This document shows positions 19,022-29,266 of a DNA stretch of 64,000 bases, piece by piece; position 1 is the first letter of the stretch, and each line of letters opens with the position of its first letter. Location of the stretch: NCBI GenBank assembly GCA_022641835.1, contig CP048715.1, positions 1,550,001 through 1,614,000 of the forward strand, in the 5' to 3' direction. This DNA comes from Petasospora fabianii. Lineage: Eukaryota; Ascomycota; Saccharomycetes; Phaffomycetales; Wickerhamomycetaceae. The notes under the pieces are model-generated. The model had not been told where the DNA came from and made no database searches. It saw nothing but the letters and a program-made list of their open reading frames with translations. Made by a program: the position numbers and the translations under genes.

Positions 19022-20002
19022 TCACCACTTCTTATCCTCTTCTTCTCCAAAATGTCTCTCCTTTTCCAACAACTTCTCAAAGTCACTGGTCTCATCTGAT
19101 TGAGTCTCCTTTGCTGGTGGTCGGTAAACATTAGTTGTGAATGGGTTCTGTGGTGCTTGTGGCTGCTGTGAGGCTGAAGATCTCAATCTTCCCCAAGAGC
19201 TACCTGATTGAGGGTTATCATCAACTCCATTAGAGTGTCTCACTCTGTCCCAGGCAGAAGAGTATGATGGCTCCTTGACATCTCTCTCAATAAATGGATC
19301 ATCATCATCATCATCATTAACATTGTCAGAGCCATCGAATTCTGGAATCGAAGAACCACTAGCAATACCAGTAACACCGCCACCAACTTTATCAGCATCT
19401 GGGATCCCTGCCTGACGCTTATTCATCTCAGCTCTTGGACCACTATACAGACCCATTGGATCTCTTCCAGAATATATAGTCTTCTTTCTTTGCTCCTCGG
19501 CCTCCTTGGATCTTGGATCCTTCATGATGTGTTCTGGATGATCCTTTGTCAACTTATAATACATCCACCACTTTGTAGATTCAGACGGCTTAAGAAGATT
19601 TGCCACCTCGTAGCATTTTTCATCACTGTTTCTCAACTTCTCCAATTGCCAATTGTATGCCTTTTGAGCAGCAAATGGTGAAGAAAACATCATACCACCC
19701 ATACCAAATAGCATGGCAAGCCCCACATTTGTACCCTTAGTGGAACCAGTCCGAAGCTTTTGTCTTTGAAATGGGATGGCAGTGACGGCAAAGAACGTTG
19801 CCCATCCACAACAAAGAGTCACTGTAGAGATAGTTGAATATGAGTTTGCTAGCAATGAACGTTGATTAGGAGTGAGTAAATGGTCCTTCTCATAAAAGTC
19901 AATGGCGTACTGGAAGGCACGCTTAGCTGCCGGATCGAGGTTGTCAACGTCAAACGGCTCCTGTGCTCTCCTTTGTGTTAAAGTCTGTGGACCCTCTGAC
20001 AT
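19022..20002 (-). CDS. Two-pass membrane protein of unknown function
   Basis: A 326-residue protein with two predicted membrane helices near the N-terminus, about 57-77 (ISTVTLCCGWATFFAVTAI) and 91-112 (GLAMLFGMGGMMFSS). Before them is DFYEKDHLLTPNQRSLLANSY, and after them a charged helical segment and a long polar tail. The tail contains an acidic DDDDDD run and ends GEEEDKKW. The general plan recalls the mitochondrial respiratory-complex-associated proteins of the yeast Rci type, but I cannot confirm that by eye and give no symbol. The start is the ATG at 20002, because the codons upstream in the same frame include only TTG. It is divergent from the AIR gene with 270 bases between them. Confidence 0.75.
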   Translation of the reverse strand: MSEGPQTLTQRRAQEPFDVDNLDPAAKRAFQYAIDFYEKDHLLTPNQRSLLANSYSTISTVTLCCGWATFFAVTAIPFQRQKLRTGSTKGTNVGLAMLFGMGGMMFSSPFAAQKAYNWQLEKLRNSDEKCYEVANLLKPSESTKWWMYYKLTKDHPEHIMKDPRSKEAEEQRKKTIYSGRDPMGLYSGPRAEMNKRQAGIPDADKVGGGVTGIASGSSIPEFDGSDNVNDDDDDDPFIERDVKEPSYSSAWDRVRHSNGVDDNPQSGSSWGRLRSSASQQPQAPQNPFTTNVYRPPAKETQSDETSDFEKLLEKERHFGEEEDKKW

Positions 20003-20274
20003 TGTACCGTGGCAATTAGGTATATTTGGCAACGTATATCCGTTTGTAAGAAGTAAAAAGATAACTGAGAGCCCGATCTTGACAAGAGGGGAGGTTCACT
20101 TTAGACTCAAAACCCGAAGCTCATATGAGCAAATCGAATGGGTTCGCGGGATATGCGCGACAATTACCTATTTCGGAAGATTCCTCTCCTCATTTTCAGA
20201 GATTTTGCACAAGGCACAACTCTGAGATGCTCTCTCTAACTCATCTCCAGATCTTTAAAAGCCATAGTACAAGG

Positions 20275-21390
20275 ATGGACATGTAAGTACACATTTACCC
20301 CTTACAAAGGCATCAACAGAAACTAATGCCATATTTTAGTGTCGAATCAAATGATTCTGCCTTCCGTGAGAGCTCCAAGACCGTCGCTCTCACTATCGAC
20401 GAGGTCAATGACAACCCCGATGAGCTCATAGAACTTCGTGGAGAAGGTCGTTATTTTGGAGCATCGGATGGCCCAACTGGTCAAATATGCTCGAACTGTC
20501 ATCAGAGAGGACATCGCAGAGCACAGTGTAAGACTGTGGTTTGTCATTCATGTGGTGTGGTGGGTGACCATTACGAACAACAATGTCCAAAGTCTATGGT
20601 TTGCGCTAACTGTGGCGAAAGGGGACATTTCAAGAACCAGTGTAAGGAGAGAATAAGAAGAATCTATTGTCAGTCGTGTACGTCAACACGGCACACCACT
20701 GATAGATGTCCAGGGATATGGAGATCATACTTAACGAAAGAGGATGATCGACGCACTGGCCTTCCGAACAACATCTATTGTTACAACTGTGCGGAGAAGG
20801 GCCACTATGGTGACGAATGTACAGCAGAGAGATCATCAAGATACCCAAACATCGATGGTTCTGCGTTTTCCGGTCACAACTTGCCTAGACAAATGAGAGA
20901 AAGATATTTCAACATGCACAAGAAACGCAGACACGATGACTCTGATGATGATCTCGATTACGATGAAGATTATAGACGAGATGACCCTAAGCCAAAGAAG
21001 AGTGGGTTCCTGGGTAAGATCAAAGATACATTCAAGTCGAAGAAGAACAAGAAGCGTGAGTTGCGTCCTACTCAGAGTATGCCGCAGTTGAACAACTCGG
21101 GCACATTACCACCACGAGGTCAGAGCCAGAGAGCGCCATCCGTGTACAACTATCCACGTGGTGGCCAGAGCTATGGCGATTCCTACTCTCCACAGTCTAA
21201 CTATAACAACGGAGGCTACAACGATAACTATAATCGTGGTGGCTACAACAATAATGACAGTTATAACCGATCCGGATACATCCAGCCGAGTCGCGGCTCA
21301 GGTAACAACAGTGGAAATGGTGGCTACGGTGGTAAGAAAAGTGGATCAGGTTCATTTGGTTCTCGGTTTAGTAAGAAGAGAAAGTTTTAA
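20275..21390 (+). CDS. Air1/Air2-type zinc-knuckle protein of the TRAMP complex (spliced)
   Basis: RNA-binding subunit that links Trf4/5 poly(A) polymerase to Mtr4 for nuclear RNA surveillance. Exon 1 is only 8 nt (20275-20282) and exon 2 is 20340-21390. The 57-nt intron has a GTAAGT donor, an AACTAAT branch site (20321-20327) and a TTTTAG acceptor. The 352-residue protein starts MDIVESNDSAF. Five CCHC zinc knuckles lie at about residues 53-66, 71-85, 91-104, 113-126 and 150-163; the second has the longer CX2CX5HX4C spacing. The linker between knuckles 4 and 5 (IWRSYL) is typical of Air proteins. The C-terminus is basic, then rich in Gly/Asn/Tyr (YNNGGY-like units). One Air protein is usual outside post-duplication yeasts. 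An alternative unspliced start at 20326 is less likely. Confidence 0.9.
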
Positions 21391-21590
21391 TGTGTACTAA
21401 TGACTCTTTTACACGTTCTTCAGAGCATTTAGACCCACGTAGTTGTGTCATAAATCATGACTGCCAAAAAGAGACATGGTAGAGCCACTCTCCCGAAAAA
21501 AAATACCGTCATCGATCGCGTTGACTCGGGGACCTTTTTGTCACATCTCTTCACCTTTCCTAAGCTTCACAAGGCTTTCCTTGCTATCCA

Positions 21591-23201
21591 ATGATGCTCA
21601 GACATACAGCTACTAGAGCCGCTTCTAGGCTTACCCAGCGTGCAGGCCAGACCGCCATCAGATCCCTGAGATCCCAGCGCATCATCACAGCTGCCTCCCT
21701 CCACACTTCTGCGTCCCGCTTCTCTGCTACCAAAGAGGTCAAGCTCACCTCCGAGTCCTACCCAAACATCACCCGTGACTCTCGTTACAAGACTCTTGAC
21801 TCTTCGGACCTTGAGTTTTTCAGGTCGGTGCTCCCAGATACCCAGATCGTCACCGATGCCGATGACCTTCTCTTCTACAACGAGGACTGGATGCGTAAGT
21901 ATCGTGGTCAGTCCAAGCTCACATTGAAGCCAAAGACCACTGAACAAGTGTCGCAGATCTTGAAGTATGCCAATGAGAAGAAGCTTGCTGTCGTGCCTCA
22001 AGGTGGTAACACTGGTCTCGTTGGTGGTTCTGTGCCAGTCTTTGACGAGGTTGTCTTGTGTCTCTCCAACATGAACCAGATCCGTTCTTTCGATCAGACA
22101 TCAGGTATCTTGAAGGCTGACACCGGTGTTGTCCTTGAGGTTGCTGATCAGTTCCTCGCTGAACATGGATACATCTTCCCTCTGGATTTGGGTGCCAAGG
22201 GTTCCTGTCACATTGGTGGTACCGTCGCTACCAACGCTGGTGGTTTGAGATTGTTGCGTTATGGTTCCTTGCACGGTACCGTTCTCGGTCTCGAGGTTGT
22301 CTTGCCAGATGGACGTGTCGTCTCGTCGATTGATGCCTTGAGAAAGGACAACACCGGTTATGATTTGAAACAGCTGTTCATTGGTGGTGAGGGTACCCTC
22401 GGTGTGATCACTGGTATGTCCATCTTGTGTCCTCCAAGACCAAAAAACTTTAACGTTGCCTTCCTTGGTGTCTCTGACTATGATGCCGTTAAGAAGACTT
22501 TTGTCCAGGCCAAGGCTGAGCTTGGTGAGATTTTGTCTGCTTTCGAGCTTATGGACAACAACTCTCAGGTGCTAGCTAAGAAGCACTTGAAGACTACACA
22601 CCCATTGGAAGATGAGCACCCATTCTACGTCCTCATTGAGACATCTGGTTCCAATGGTGCCCACGATTCTGAGAAACTCGAGACTTTCCTGGAGAAGGCT
22701 TTCGAGAATGAGGTCATTGCTGATGGTGTCATTGCTCAGGATGAGACACAGTTGAAGAACTTGTGGAACTGGAGAGAACAGATCCCAGAAGCCTCCCAGG
22801 TTGGTGGTGGTGTCTACAAGTACGATGTCTCTCTCCCATTGGATCACTTGTATGGCCTCATTGATGCCGTCAGAGACAGACTCAACGAGCATGGCTTGAT
22901 TGGTGAGACTGAAGAATTCCCAGTCATCGATGCTGTTGGTTACGGACACGTTGGTGATGGTAATGTGCACTTGAATGTTGCCGTGAGACGTTATGAGAAG
23001 GCTGTTGAGAAGGTGTTAGAGCCATTCGTCTATGAGTGGGTCTCTTCAAAGAAGGGTTCCATCTCAGCTGAGCACGGATTGGGTTTCCAGAAGAAGAACT
23101 ACATTGGCTACTCCAAGTCCCAGATCGAGATTGACTTGATGAAGCAGCTTAAGGAGTTGTACGATCCTAACGCCATCTTGAACCCATACAAGTACATCTA
23201 A
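21591..23201 (+). CDS. DLD2: Mitochondrial FAD-linked D-2-hydroxyglutarate/D-lactate dehydrogenase (Dld2 type)
   Basis: Oxidises D-2-hydroxyglutarate (and D-lactate) to the keto acid. The 536-residue protein has an arginine-rich, acid-free N-terminus ([19 protein letters not shown] and on to about residue 40), a good mitochondrial presequence. The FAD-binding PCMH-type fold follows, with [18 protein letters not shown] around 134-151 and [14 protein letters not shown]. The C-terminal substrate and metal site shows [13 protein letters not shown] and SAEHGLG. The length matches S. cerevisiae Dld2 (530). The presequence separates it from cytosolic Dld3. A CTG at 22182-22184 encodes the invariant Leu of [10 protein letters not shown]. 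It converges with the UPF0029 gene, 74 bases apart. Confidence 0.9.
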   Translation: MMLRHTATRAASRLTQRAGQTAIRSLRSQRIITAASLHTSASRFSATKEVKLTSESYPNITRDSRYKTLDSSDLEFFRSVLPDTQIVTDADDLLFYNEDWMRKYRGQSKLTLKPKTTEQVSQILKYANEKKLAVVPQGGNTGLVGGSVPVFDEVVLCLSNMNQIRSFDQTSGILKADTGVVLEVADQFLAEHGYIFPLDLGAKGSCHIGGTVATNAGGLRLLRYGSLHGTVLGLEVVLPDGRVVSSIDALRKDNTGYDLKQLFIGGEGTLGVITGMSILCPPRPKNFNVAFLGVSDYDAVKKTFVQAKAELGEILSAFELMDNNSQVLAKKHLKTTHPLEDEHPFYVLIETSGSNGAHDSEKLETFLEKAFENEVIADGVIAQDETQLKNLWNWREQIPEASQVGGGVYKYDVSLPLDHLYGLIDAVRDRLNEHGLIGETEEFPVIDAVGYGHVGDGNVHLNVAVRRYEKAVEKVLEPFVYEWVSSKKGSISAEHGLGFQKKNYIGYSKSQIEIDLMKQLKELYDPNAILNPYKYI

Positions 23202-23275
23202 TCACAGCAAATGGGTTCGCTCTAGATATTCTTAGATACATCATTAACGTCATTATATTTATAAGTGATTGTAGG

Positions 23276-23809
23276 TCATTTTTTCTTTTTCTTCTTACCC
23301 TTGGAACTATCTGGCTCATCCAAGAACCCACCTTCCTTTAGCGCCTCAACGGCTACTGTGCTGATATGTCGAAATCTTGCGCCCCCAAGAGGCGTTCCAC
23401 CATACCATCTTGTCACTACGACGAGGACATTGACCAATCCTGTTCTCTCTAATAGTCCCATCAATCGTACAGCTGCACCAGCCTCACCACAATCTGACAT
23501 TCCTTGGTTTGTCGGTGTCTTTGGTGCAGGTCCTGTTCTCCAGGCATACATTGTTGGGTGCGATGCCTTGGCGAGAGATTTATCGAGATGTGATATACTG
23601 GATATTAGTGGCTCAACTTCATCGGGTGACGTGATTGCTATGGCACGTCCTTGAAATTTGGACTTCTTGTCTGTGAGGATTGTGGAGGTTGACCATGATG
23701 AGGTGCTCTGACAGTATCAGTTAGTAGTACTCTATGTTTGGAGCTTGAAAGGATACTGGCTTACCATCATTCGTGAATAGTGGGTCCTTAATTGCAAACT
23801 TCGTATCAT
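23276..23809 (-). CDS. UPF0029/IMPACT-domain protein, YDL177C-like (spliced)
   Basis: Exon 1 is 23809-23765 and exon 2 is 23707-23276. The 57-nt intron has a GTAAGC donor, a TACTAAC branch site (23720-23726 read in reverse) and a CAG acceptor. The joined 158-residue protein contains the whole UPF0029 domain: KSKFQGRA, HPTMYAWR, DCGEAGAA, VVVTRWYGGTPLGG and RFRHIS. It lacks the N-terminal RWD domain of Yih1, so it is closer to S. cerevisiae YDL177C (170 aa). Exon 1 encodes MIRSLQLRTHYSRMM, which has basic and hydroxylated residues with no acids and resembles a mitochondrial presequence. The C-terminus is a lysine run. Molecular function is unknown; the related Yih1 binds Gcn1. Confidence 0.85.
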
Positions 23810-24107
23810 CGATACATGGAGCAATCTTTGATACCCCCTTGATCCTTTCTATAAGTTTCAGGAGAAGAGGTCAAAATCTTGTCAGTTTGTTCAAGCTCAA
23901 TTGATCGCGACCGCCAAACTCCGGCGAGTCAACTAAGTCTCTACAAAAGGCACAATTATAATCGTACAATTCATTCTTGTGACAGATAAACATACAAAGT
24001 CGTTAAGTAATTGACATGTCCAAGAAACGATAAAGAAATCAAAAGGTTAAAGTATGAACAAGCAGAAGTGAAACCAATTTAAAATGCAGTACAAGGGCAG
24101 AATATCA

Positions 24108-25787
24108 TTAAACGGATTGCGATGGTTTCTTCTTGTCATCAACAAGCAACTCATCCAACGCAAAGCTCTCCTTGCCATTCGTATCACTGTCCTGAAGTGG
24201 AAGATTGACGCTGTTGGCTCTGCTCTGATCCATGGCAATCTTCTCCATAACAATACCGTGGGCCTTCCAAGCTGGATGGTTAAACAACTCATCAATGTAT
24301 TCTGGTGGGACGTTCTTCGTCTCTGGATAAAAGTACATGTATAATGGCAAGGCCACAGTCATACAGGCACCAAAGAAGAAGAAGATTCCGTACTTCATCG
24401 TGGTGATCATTTGAGCAGTAAAACGTGCCATGATGAAAGCCCAGAACCAGTTAGAAGCCGCATTAACGGAAGAGGTAGCTGATCTAATTGTAGTGGAGAA
24501 AGCTTCCGAGTTCCAAACCCATGGGGTTCCACTCCATGAGAATGCATAACAAATGGTCCAGATATAGAACAATGCGAGAGCTGCCTTACCACCAGCATCA
24601 ATCTGTGCGTCGCCTGAAGCAATACGAGAAGCTGGATCAGAGATCTTAATATAGGCACCAATGTACCAGAAACAGAGTGAGCACATAACAAGACCAAAGA
24701 TACTACTAGTACGACGACCATAACGGTCAACGATACACATGGACCAGATAAGACAGCAAACACCCTTAATAATACCAAAGACACCGGTAGAAAGCAACGA
24801 TGACTCGACAGAGTCGATACCCATTGTCTGGAAAATCTTTGGCGAATAGTAGTTCACTGCATTGACAGCCACTGTGTTTTGAATAATGAAGGAGGCAGAA
24901 GATAATGCGAGTCTCTTTGTGAGTGCCTTCGAGGTGATGATGGTTTTGAATGGATCAAAGAGTCCCGTACCGACAGTCTCAGACTTTTCAATAATCTCCT
25001 GTTCAAAGATGTTCATCTCGTAAGCAATATATTCGTGATCAGGATCAAGTTTTCTAAGGTAGCACAAGTTCTTGATGGCTTTTTCCCTTCTTCCAACGCC
25101 CAATAACCAACGAGGAGACTCTGGGAGCGACCAGAGTGTCATCGCTAAGATACCTGGTGGAACCAACTGGATAGCCACAGGGATTTGCCATTGTTTGGCT
25201 TCTGTATCTGCGATATTGACAGATGTACCATAGTTAATCCAGAAACCAAACACACCACCAACTTGCCATGCAATCTCGTAGAATCCAATAAGCTGACCTC
25301 TGATACTTGGCGGGGCAATTTCAGCAGCATACATTGGAGCGACATTTGAAACGGCACCAATACCAACACCTGTCAAGACACGGCCCGCGTACATTGGACC
25401 CAAGCCAATACTGGTACTAGAAGCAAGCTGAATTGCAGAACCAACGATGAGAAGCAACGTAGCAACGAGAAGGGACATTTTTCTACCGGTGTAGTGAGCG
25501 AGAGGGTATGTGAAGAGAGCTCCGAAGAAAGCTCCGACGTGGAACAAGGAGATGATCTGTTCACTAGTGGTGGACTGCTTAGAAGCAGACATATCATTGA
25601 AGCCAAACTCAGCCTTGAAAGAGCTCAAGGCAACAGCACCACCAATGAAACCGGCATCGTAACCAATGATAACAGCGACCCATGAAGCCACGATGGCTGA
25701 CCAGTAGATGCGAGCGTTGTAGATCTGCGGCGGCGTCGGGCGGGTCTCGTGCCGCTGGAACATGGTGAAGTACTTGGAGAGCGGCAT
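24108..25787 (-). CDS. MFS sugar-transporter family permease, quinate-permease type
   Basis: A 559-residue proton-coupled transporter of the sugar porter family. Twelve membrane segments are predicted. Signature elements are GYDAGFIGGAVAL in helix 1, GRKMSLLVAT in loop 2-3, PMYAAEIAPPSIRGQLIG after helix 4, LPESPRWLL at the end of helix 6 and DRYGRRTSS in loop 8-9. The combination GYDAGFIGGAVALSSF with the NYG.....IP.AIQLVP region matches fungal QutD/qa-y quinate permeases as I recall them. Several fungal permeases of unknown specificity share it, so quinate is a guess from similarity. No other quinate-pathway gene is in the window. The C-tail is acidic and Lys/Ser-rich. The start is the first ATG in the frame. 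Confidence 0.85.
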   Translation of the reverse strand: MPLSKYFTMFQRHETRPTPPQIYNARIYWSAIVASWVAVIIGYDAGFIGGAVALSSFKAEFGFNDMSASKQSTTSEQIISLFHVGAFFGALFTYPLAHYTGRKMSLLVATLLLIVGSAIQLASSTSIGLGPMYAGRVLTGVGIGAVSNVAPMYAAEIAPPSIRGQLIGFYEIAWQVGGVFGFWINYGTSVNIADTEAKQWQIPVAIQLVPPGILAMTLWSLPESPRWLLGVGRREKAIKNLCYLRKLDPDHEYIAYEMNIFEQEIIEKSETVGTGLFDPFKTIITSKALTKRLALSSASFIIQNTVAVNAVNYYSPKIFQTMGIDSVESSLLSTGVFGIIKGVCCLIWSMCIVDRYGRRTSSIFGLVMCSLCFWYIGAYIKISDPASRIASGDAQIDAGGKAALALFYIWTICYAFSWSGTPWVWNSEAFSTTIRSATSSVNAASNWFWAFIMARFTAQMITTMKYGIFFFFGACMTVALPLYMYFYPETKNVPPEYIDELFNHPAWKAHGIVMEKIAMDQSRANSVNLPLQDSDTNGKESFALDELLVDDKKKPSQSV

Positions 25788-26541
25788 TCTTGTGTGCGGC
25801 TCTGTGTGTTCTTCGTGTCTGTTGAGCAGTGGCTAGTGCCTGTGGGGGTGGCGATTTGAAGGTGGGTCTGGGGTCGTAAGAGTCAGTTTTCCTCCAACTG
25901 TACGCTGGTGTGCGTATTTTTTTTTTTATATTAATCTTCCTCTCCGCCATTCTCGGCGTCGTCCTCGGCGCGGATAAAGATCTTTTTTCTCAATGAGTAC
26001 TCAAATTCCAGGGTGGTTTGTGTATTAGTGTAGCTGGTGTATGGATTTTCTGGTTTCTTTCTGTAGTTTCTTGTTGCTATTTAATGGTTACCACGCCCGA
26101 CCCACAGGGACCGAATCAAAGTCTATCAGGGACCTCCCTAAGGGACCCGGACCCTGACGTCAGACGTCACTCGGAGCTCAAAGACTCCGCGACCAAGCCC
26201 CGCACATGCCTCAAGCCGAGAGAACACTACCTACACTTCTTACTCGGTAAGTACACAAATGTGATAATAGATACAGTAACGTTTGTAAACATACGTGAAC
26301 TAGAGATTAGATAACGACTTTGATAAGCCGATAACCCCACCCCCAGCACTGCCCTTGTTCTCGATACCAAACGTCTTCGCGGAAAACGCGAAACACGCGT
26401 CGCGACGCGAAAACCATCGAGTCTCAGTAATGGCTCTGGGGGGGAATAAATCTGATAATTATCTACCCAAAGACAGGCACAAACATCCCTATACAAAGCC
26501 TTCTTGGTGTAATCCGCAAGTTGTCCTCTACACATTTCACC
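25788..26541. other. Divergent intergenic region, permease and RTT106
   Basis: About 750 bases holding both promoters. A dense cluster of cell-cycle sites lies at the RTT106 end and is listed separately. A 10-T run lies near 25918. No additional gene was seen. Confidence 0.55.
26387..26412. promoter_or_regulatory. MCB/SCB cluster upstream of RTT106
   Basis: Within 26 bases there are CGCGAAA (26387-26393), ACGCGT (26395-26400) and CGCGAAA (26406-26412). ACGCGT is the MBF site and CGCGAAA is the SBF/E2F-like site of G1/S genes. The cluster ends 130 bases before the RTT106 start codon, so it probably drives S-phase expression of that histone chaperone. Confidence 0.7.
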
Positions 26542-27846
26542 ATGAGCAACTTTGTCGAGAATCTACCGCCCCAACTGCAGCAGGATGTGATCAAAATCTG
26601 CCGTATGTCTGCTTCTCGCGCGCCCACTAAGCTTTTCCACAATACCTCTATGGCGACCATTGACTAACAATATCACACAGAGGAGAGTGAAGGTGCATAC
26701 AAGGTCTTTCAAGATCTTTATAACTTCCTCACAGAAGACCACAAGAGACGCAAAATAGCTCCTTCTCAGAGTCCTGCAGCAGTGTCTGGGTCGCCAATGA
26801 CCAAGATCGTCCCATCATCAATCATATTCCAGCTTCGTGACCTCTCCATCCAATCACCACTTCGTAAGAAACTCAATTTGACCATATCAATTTCCCTAAC
26901 TACGCAAAAGCCAGTGCTTTCCTTGAGTAAATCCAATGATGACGTACCAGAGCTCGTTATTTCCGACCTTTCTTCCAAGAACATCAGATTTGCCACGTTC
27001 CTACCTTCACATGAAAAGAAGAACTTCTTGTACCTCGTTATCTACTACAATGCTCTTTCACAATCGAACAACATCACAGGAAACGATCCAATTGTCCTCA
27101 TGATGAATAAGGATGCTGCCGCCAAACAACTCATAGCAGACAAAGTTATCAAGGAATCCGATGATCTCATCACATTCATCGTTAGACAGACCGCAATCTC
27201 TGGACTCAAGATCACAGAAACTTTCACGCTACCACATCACAACTCATTCTATGTGCAAGCACATCGTGGTATTAAGGAGGGCCTTCTTTATTTCCTTCCG
27301 CACCATATTCTCTTTGGTTTCAAGAAACCAATCCTCCTGTTCCCATCTGAAGATGTGGAATCCATTTCATATTCATCCATCACAAGAATTACTTTCTGTG
27401 CCACAATTGCCCTCAAATCTGGTGAAACTTTCGAATTTAGTATGATTGATCAGGAGGAGTTTGCCAAGATTGATGATTATGTTAAGAATAGAGCTGTTAA
27501 TGATATGTCCATGAGTGAGCAGTATAAGGCCAAACCTACCGGTGCTAAAACCCAACAGGCCGAAGGTATCTTGGAAGAAGCTACCCAGAGCTTAGAAGTA
27601 GACGGTGTCCAGATGGATCATCAAATGGTGGTAAATGAGGATGACAGTGATGAGGATGATGGTGACTACCGCGTCGAGAAAGAAGTTGATGATACATCTG
27701 ATATCAGTGGTTCAGAGAGTGACGATGATGGCAATGAAGAAGTACAAGAAAATGAAGATGATGATGCAAACGATGAGGACATCACGGGGAGCGATAGCTT
27801 GGAAGCAGAAGAGGAAGATGTTGATGAGGCTGAAGAAAGTGATTGA
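26542..27846 (+). CDS. RTT106: Histone chaperone Rtt106 (spliced)
   Basis: Binds newly made H3-H4 acetylated on H3K56 and deposits it behind the replication fork; also acts in silencing and histone-gene control. Exon 1 is 26542-26602 and exon 2 is 26681-27846. The 78-nt intron has a GTATGT donor, a GACTAAC branch site (26662-26668) and a CACAG acceptor. The joined 408-residue protein starts MSNFVENLPPQLQQDVIKIC, matching the dimerisation region of Rtt106. The tandem PH-like core includes the invariant LYFLPHHILFGFKKPILLF, then SYSSITRITF and FSMIDQEEFAKIDDYV. The C-terminus is a long Asp/Glu-rich tail. The length is a little less than S. cerevisiae Rtt106 (455) because that tail is shorter. 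Confidence 0.95.
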
Positions 27847-28686
27847 TGTCGTCAAATTCATGAATACAGGCTCAGCTGTGTAGTGTATTTCGACATGACT
27901 TAACATGTAACTACTACATCATTGTTACTACTCGTGTATATTCCATAAATTCAGATATGGCGCAATGCGCTCCTATACATGAATGATCTTGACGGCTAAT
28001 CGACATCATGGCATGACCCGGCGGTGTTTGCCATGTGTCTCGCCAAGGCCGCTTCGGTGATCCACCGGCATTTGATGCCAGGGACAGTTTCAGATGCCGA
28101 CATGCGAGAGAAGCAAAGGCTCATTCAAAAATAGAAGCTACTTTTATTAATGATTTTAATTAATCAGAGTACCAAATGTATCATGCGCCACACAGCCTTT
28201 CAATTTCCACAATGCCATCACTTCGCCCTTTCCATAGCCCACCCGTAAAAAAAAGAAAGTGAAACGCGTCACTGTGCGCTATTCGCCACCGAACCGGGGT
28301 ACACACAGCCCGCTTTCTTAGGCGCGCTTCGCCCTGCTCAACAGTGACTAGAACAGTGGCGTCCTTCATAACGGCCTGCCCTCGTCACCAATCGAACGGG
28401 CCTCGTAATGAACTCTTTCAGCAGAGGCACTAAATCCTGCTCCTGCAATACACGGCTTGGGGCTATGCGCACGCGTTAACCCACAGTTACCCTGGTAATA
28501 AGCACTAAATAGCTAATCTAAGCCTCCTGTGTTGTTAGGCTGATCCAGTTTCATCTTAGAATCGCGGGGGACAAATCTCGATGTGGCCACGTTTGGGTCT
28601 CTGAAGTATAAATACCGTGTGTGGCGCCTGTTATGTTTAATCATTTGGTCAATTGGCGATCCACATCAGTCAACAAACAAACAACA
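27847..28686. other. Gene-free region before the glycine-zipper gene
   Basis: About 840 bases between two rightward genes, holding the RTT106 3' UTR and the next promoter. ACGCGT occurs at about 28264 and 28471. A TATA box is listed separately. No convincing frame or RNA was seen. Confidence 0.5.
28607..28614 (+). promoter_or_regulatory. TATA box
   Basis: TATAAATA lies 73 bases upstream of the ATG of the glycine-zipper gene, a normal spacing for a yeast TATA-dependent promoter. Confidence 0.6.
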
Positions 28687-29028
28687 ATGTCTGCTAACGA
28701 ATACTACTCTTCTAACGACAATGGTGAGACCTACAAGGCCCCAGAGTCCCAAGGCGGCGAGCAATCCGCCAACGGTGAGAGAGGTATCTTCACCGAACTC
28801 GCCGGTGCTGTTGCCGGTGGTGTCGCCGGTTCCAAGCTCTCCGGTAGCCACTCCACTCTTGGTGGTATCGGTGGTGCCATTGCCGGAGCTGTTGCCGCTG
28901 ACAAGCTTGAAGACAAATACGACGATTACAAGGAACACAAGCAGCACCAGCAGCAGAACTACCAGAACCAGGGCCAGGGCCGTGGTGAGTTCGGTGGCTA
29001 CGGTGGTCAGCAGGGCGGCAGATGGTAA
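28687..29028 (+). CDS. Small glycine-zipper protein, YNL208W-like
   Basis: A 113-residue protein beginning MSANEYYSSNDNG and ending GGQQGGRW. Both ends resemble S. cerevisiae YNL208W (MSANEFYSS at the start, GGSRW at the end, as I recall it). In the middle, GIFTELAGAVAGGVAGSKL and GGIGGAIAGAVAADKL form two glycine-zipper helices that could insert into or self-associate at membranes. The tail is Gln/Gly-rich and probably disordered. The frame is open upstream from a GTG codon, but the ATG at 28687 is preceded by an A-rich leader and a TATA box, so it is chosen. Strong codon bias suggests high expression. Function is unknown; YNL208W has been linked to mitochondria and aggregation. Confidence 0.8.
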   Translation: MSANEYYSSNDNGETYKAPESQGGEQSANGERGIFTELAGAVAGGVAGSKLSGSHSTLGGIGGAIAGAVAADKLEDKYDDYKEHKQHQQQNYQNQGQGRGEFGGYGGQQGGRW

Positions 29029-29266
29029 TCAACTGATGGTTAATAACTGATTATCTCTGTTTTTTTCCAGGATTGACTGGATCAATGATAAATGAAAGTT
29101 TATGAATTGGTTTTGTACATTGGCGTTAACCTTGTAGCGTTATCTGATATACCATTGTGTGTCATTAAGTCTTCTGTATCTCAAGGATGATCCATTGGAT
29201 ACTAAGACTGCTTGCTTGATTCAGTAGATGTCTCCTATAGCTAATTGAATAACACCTTGAAGACAT

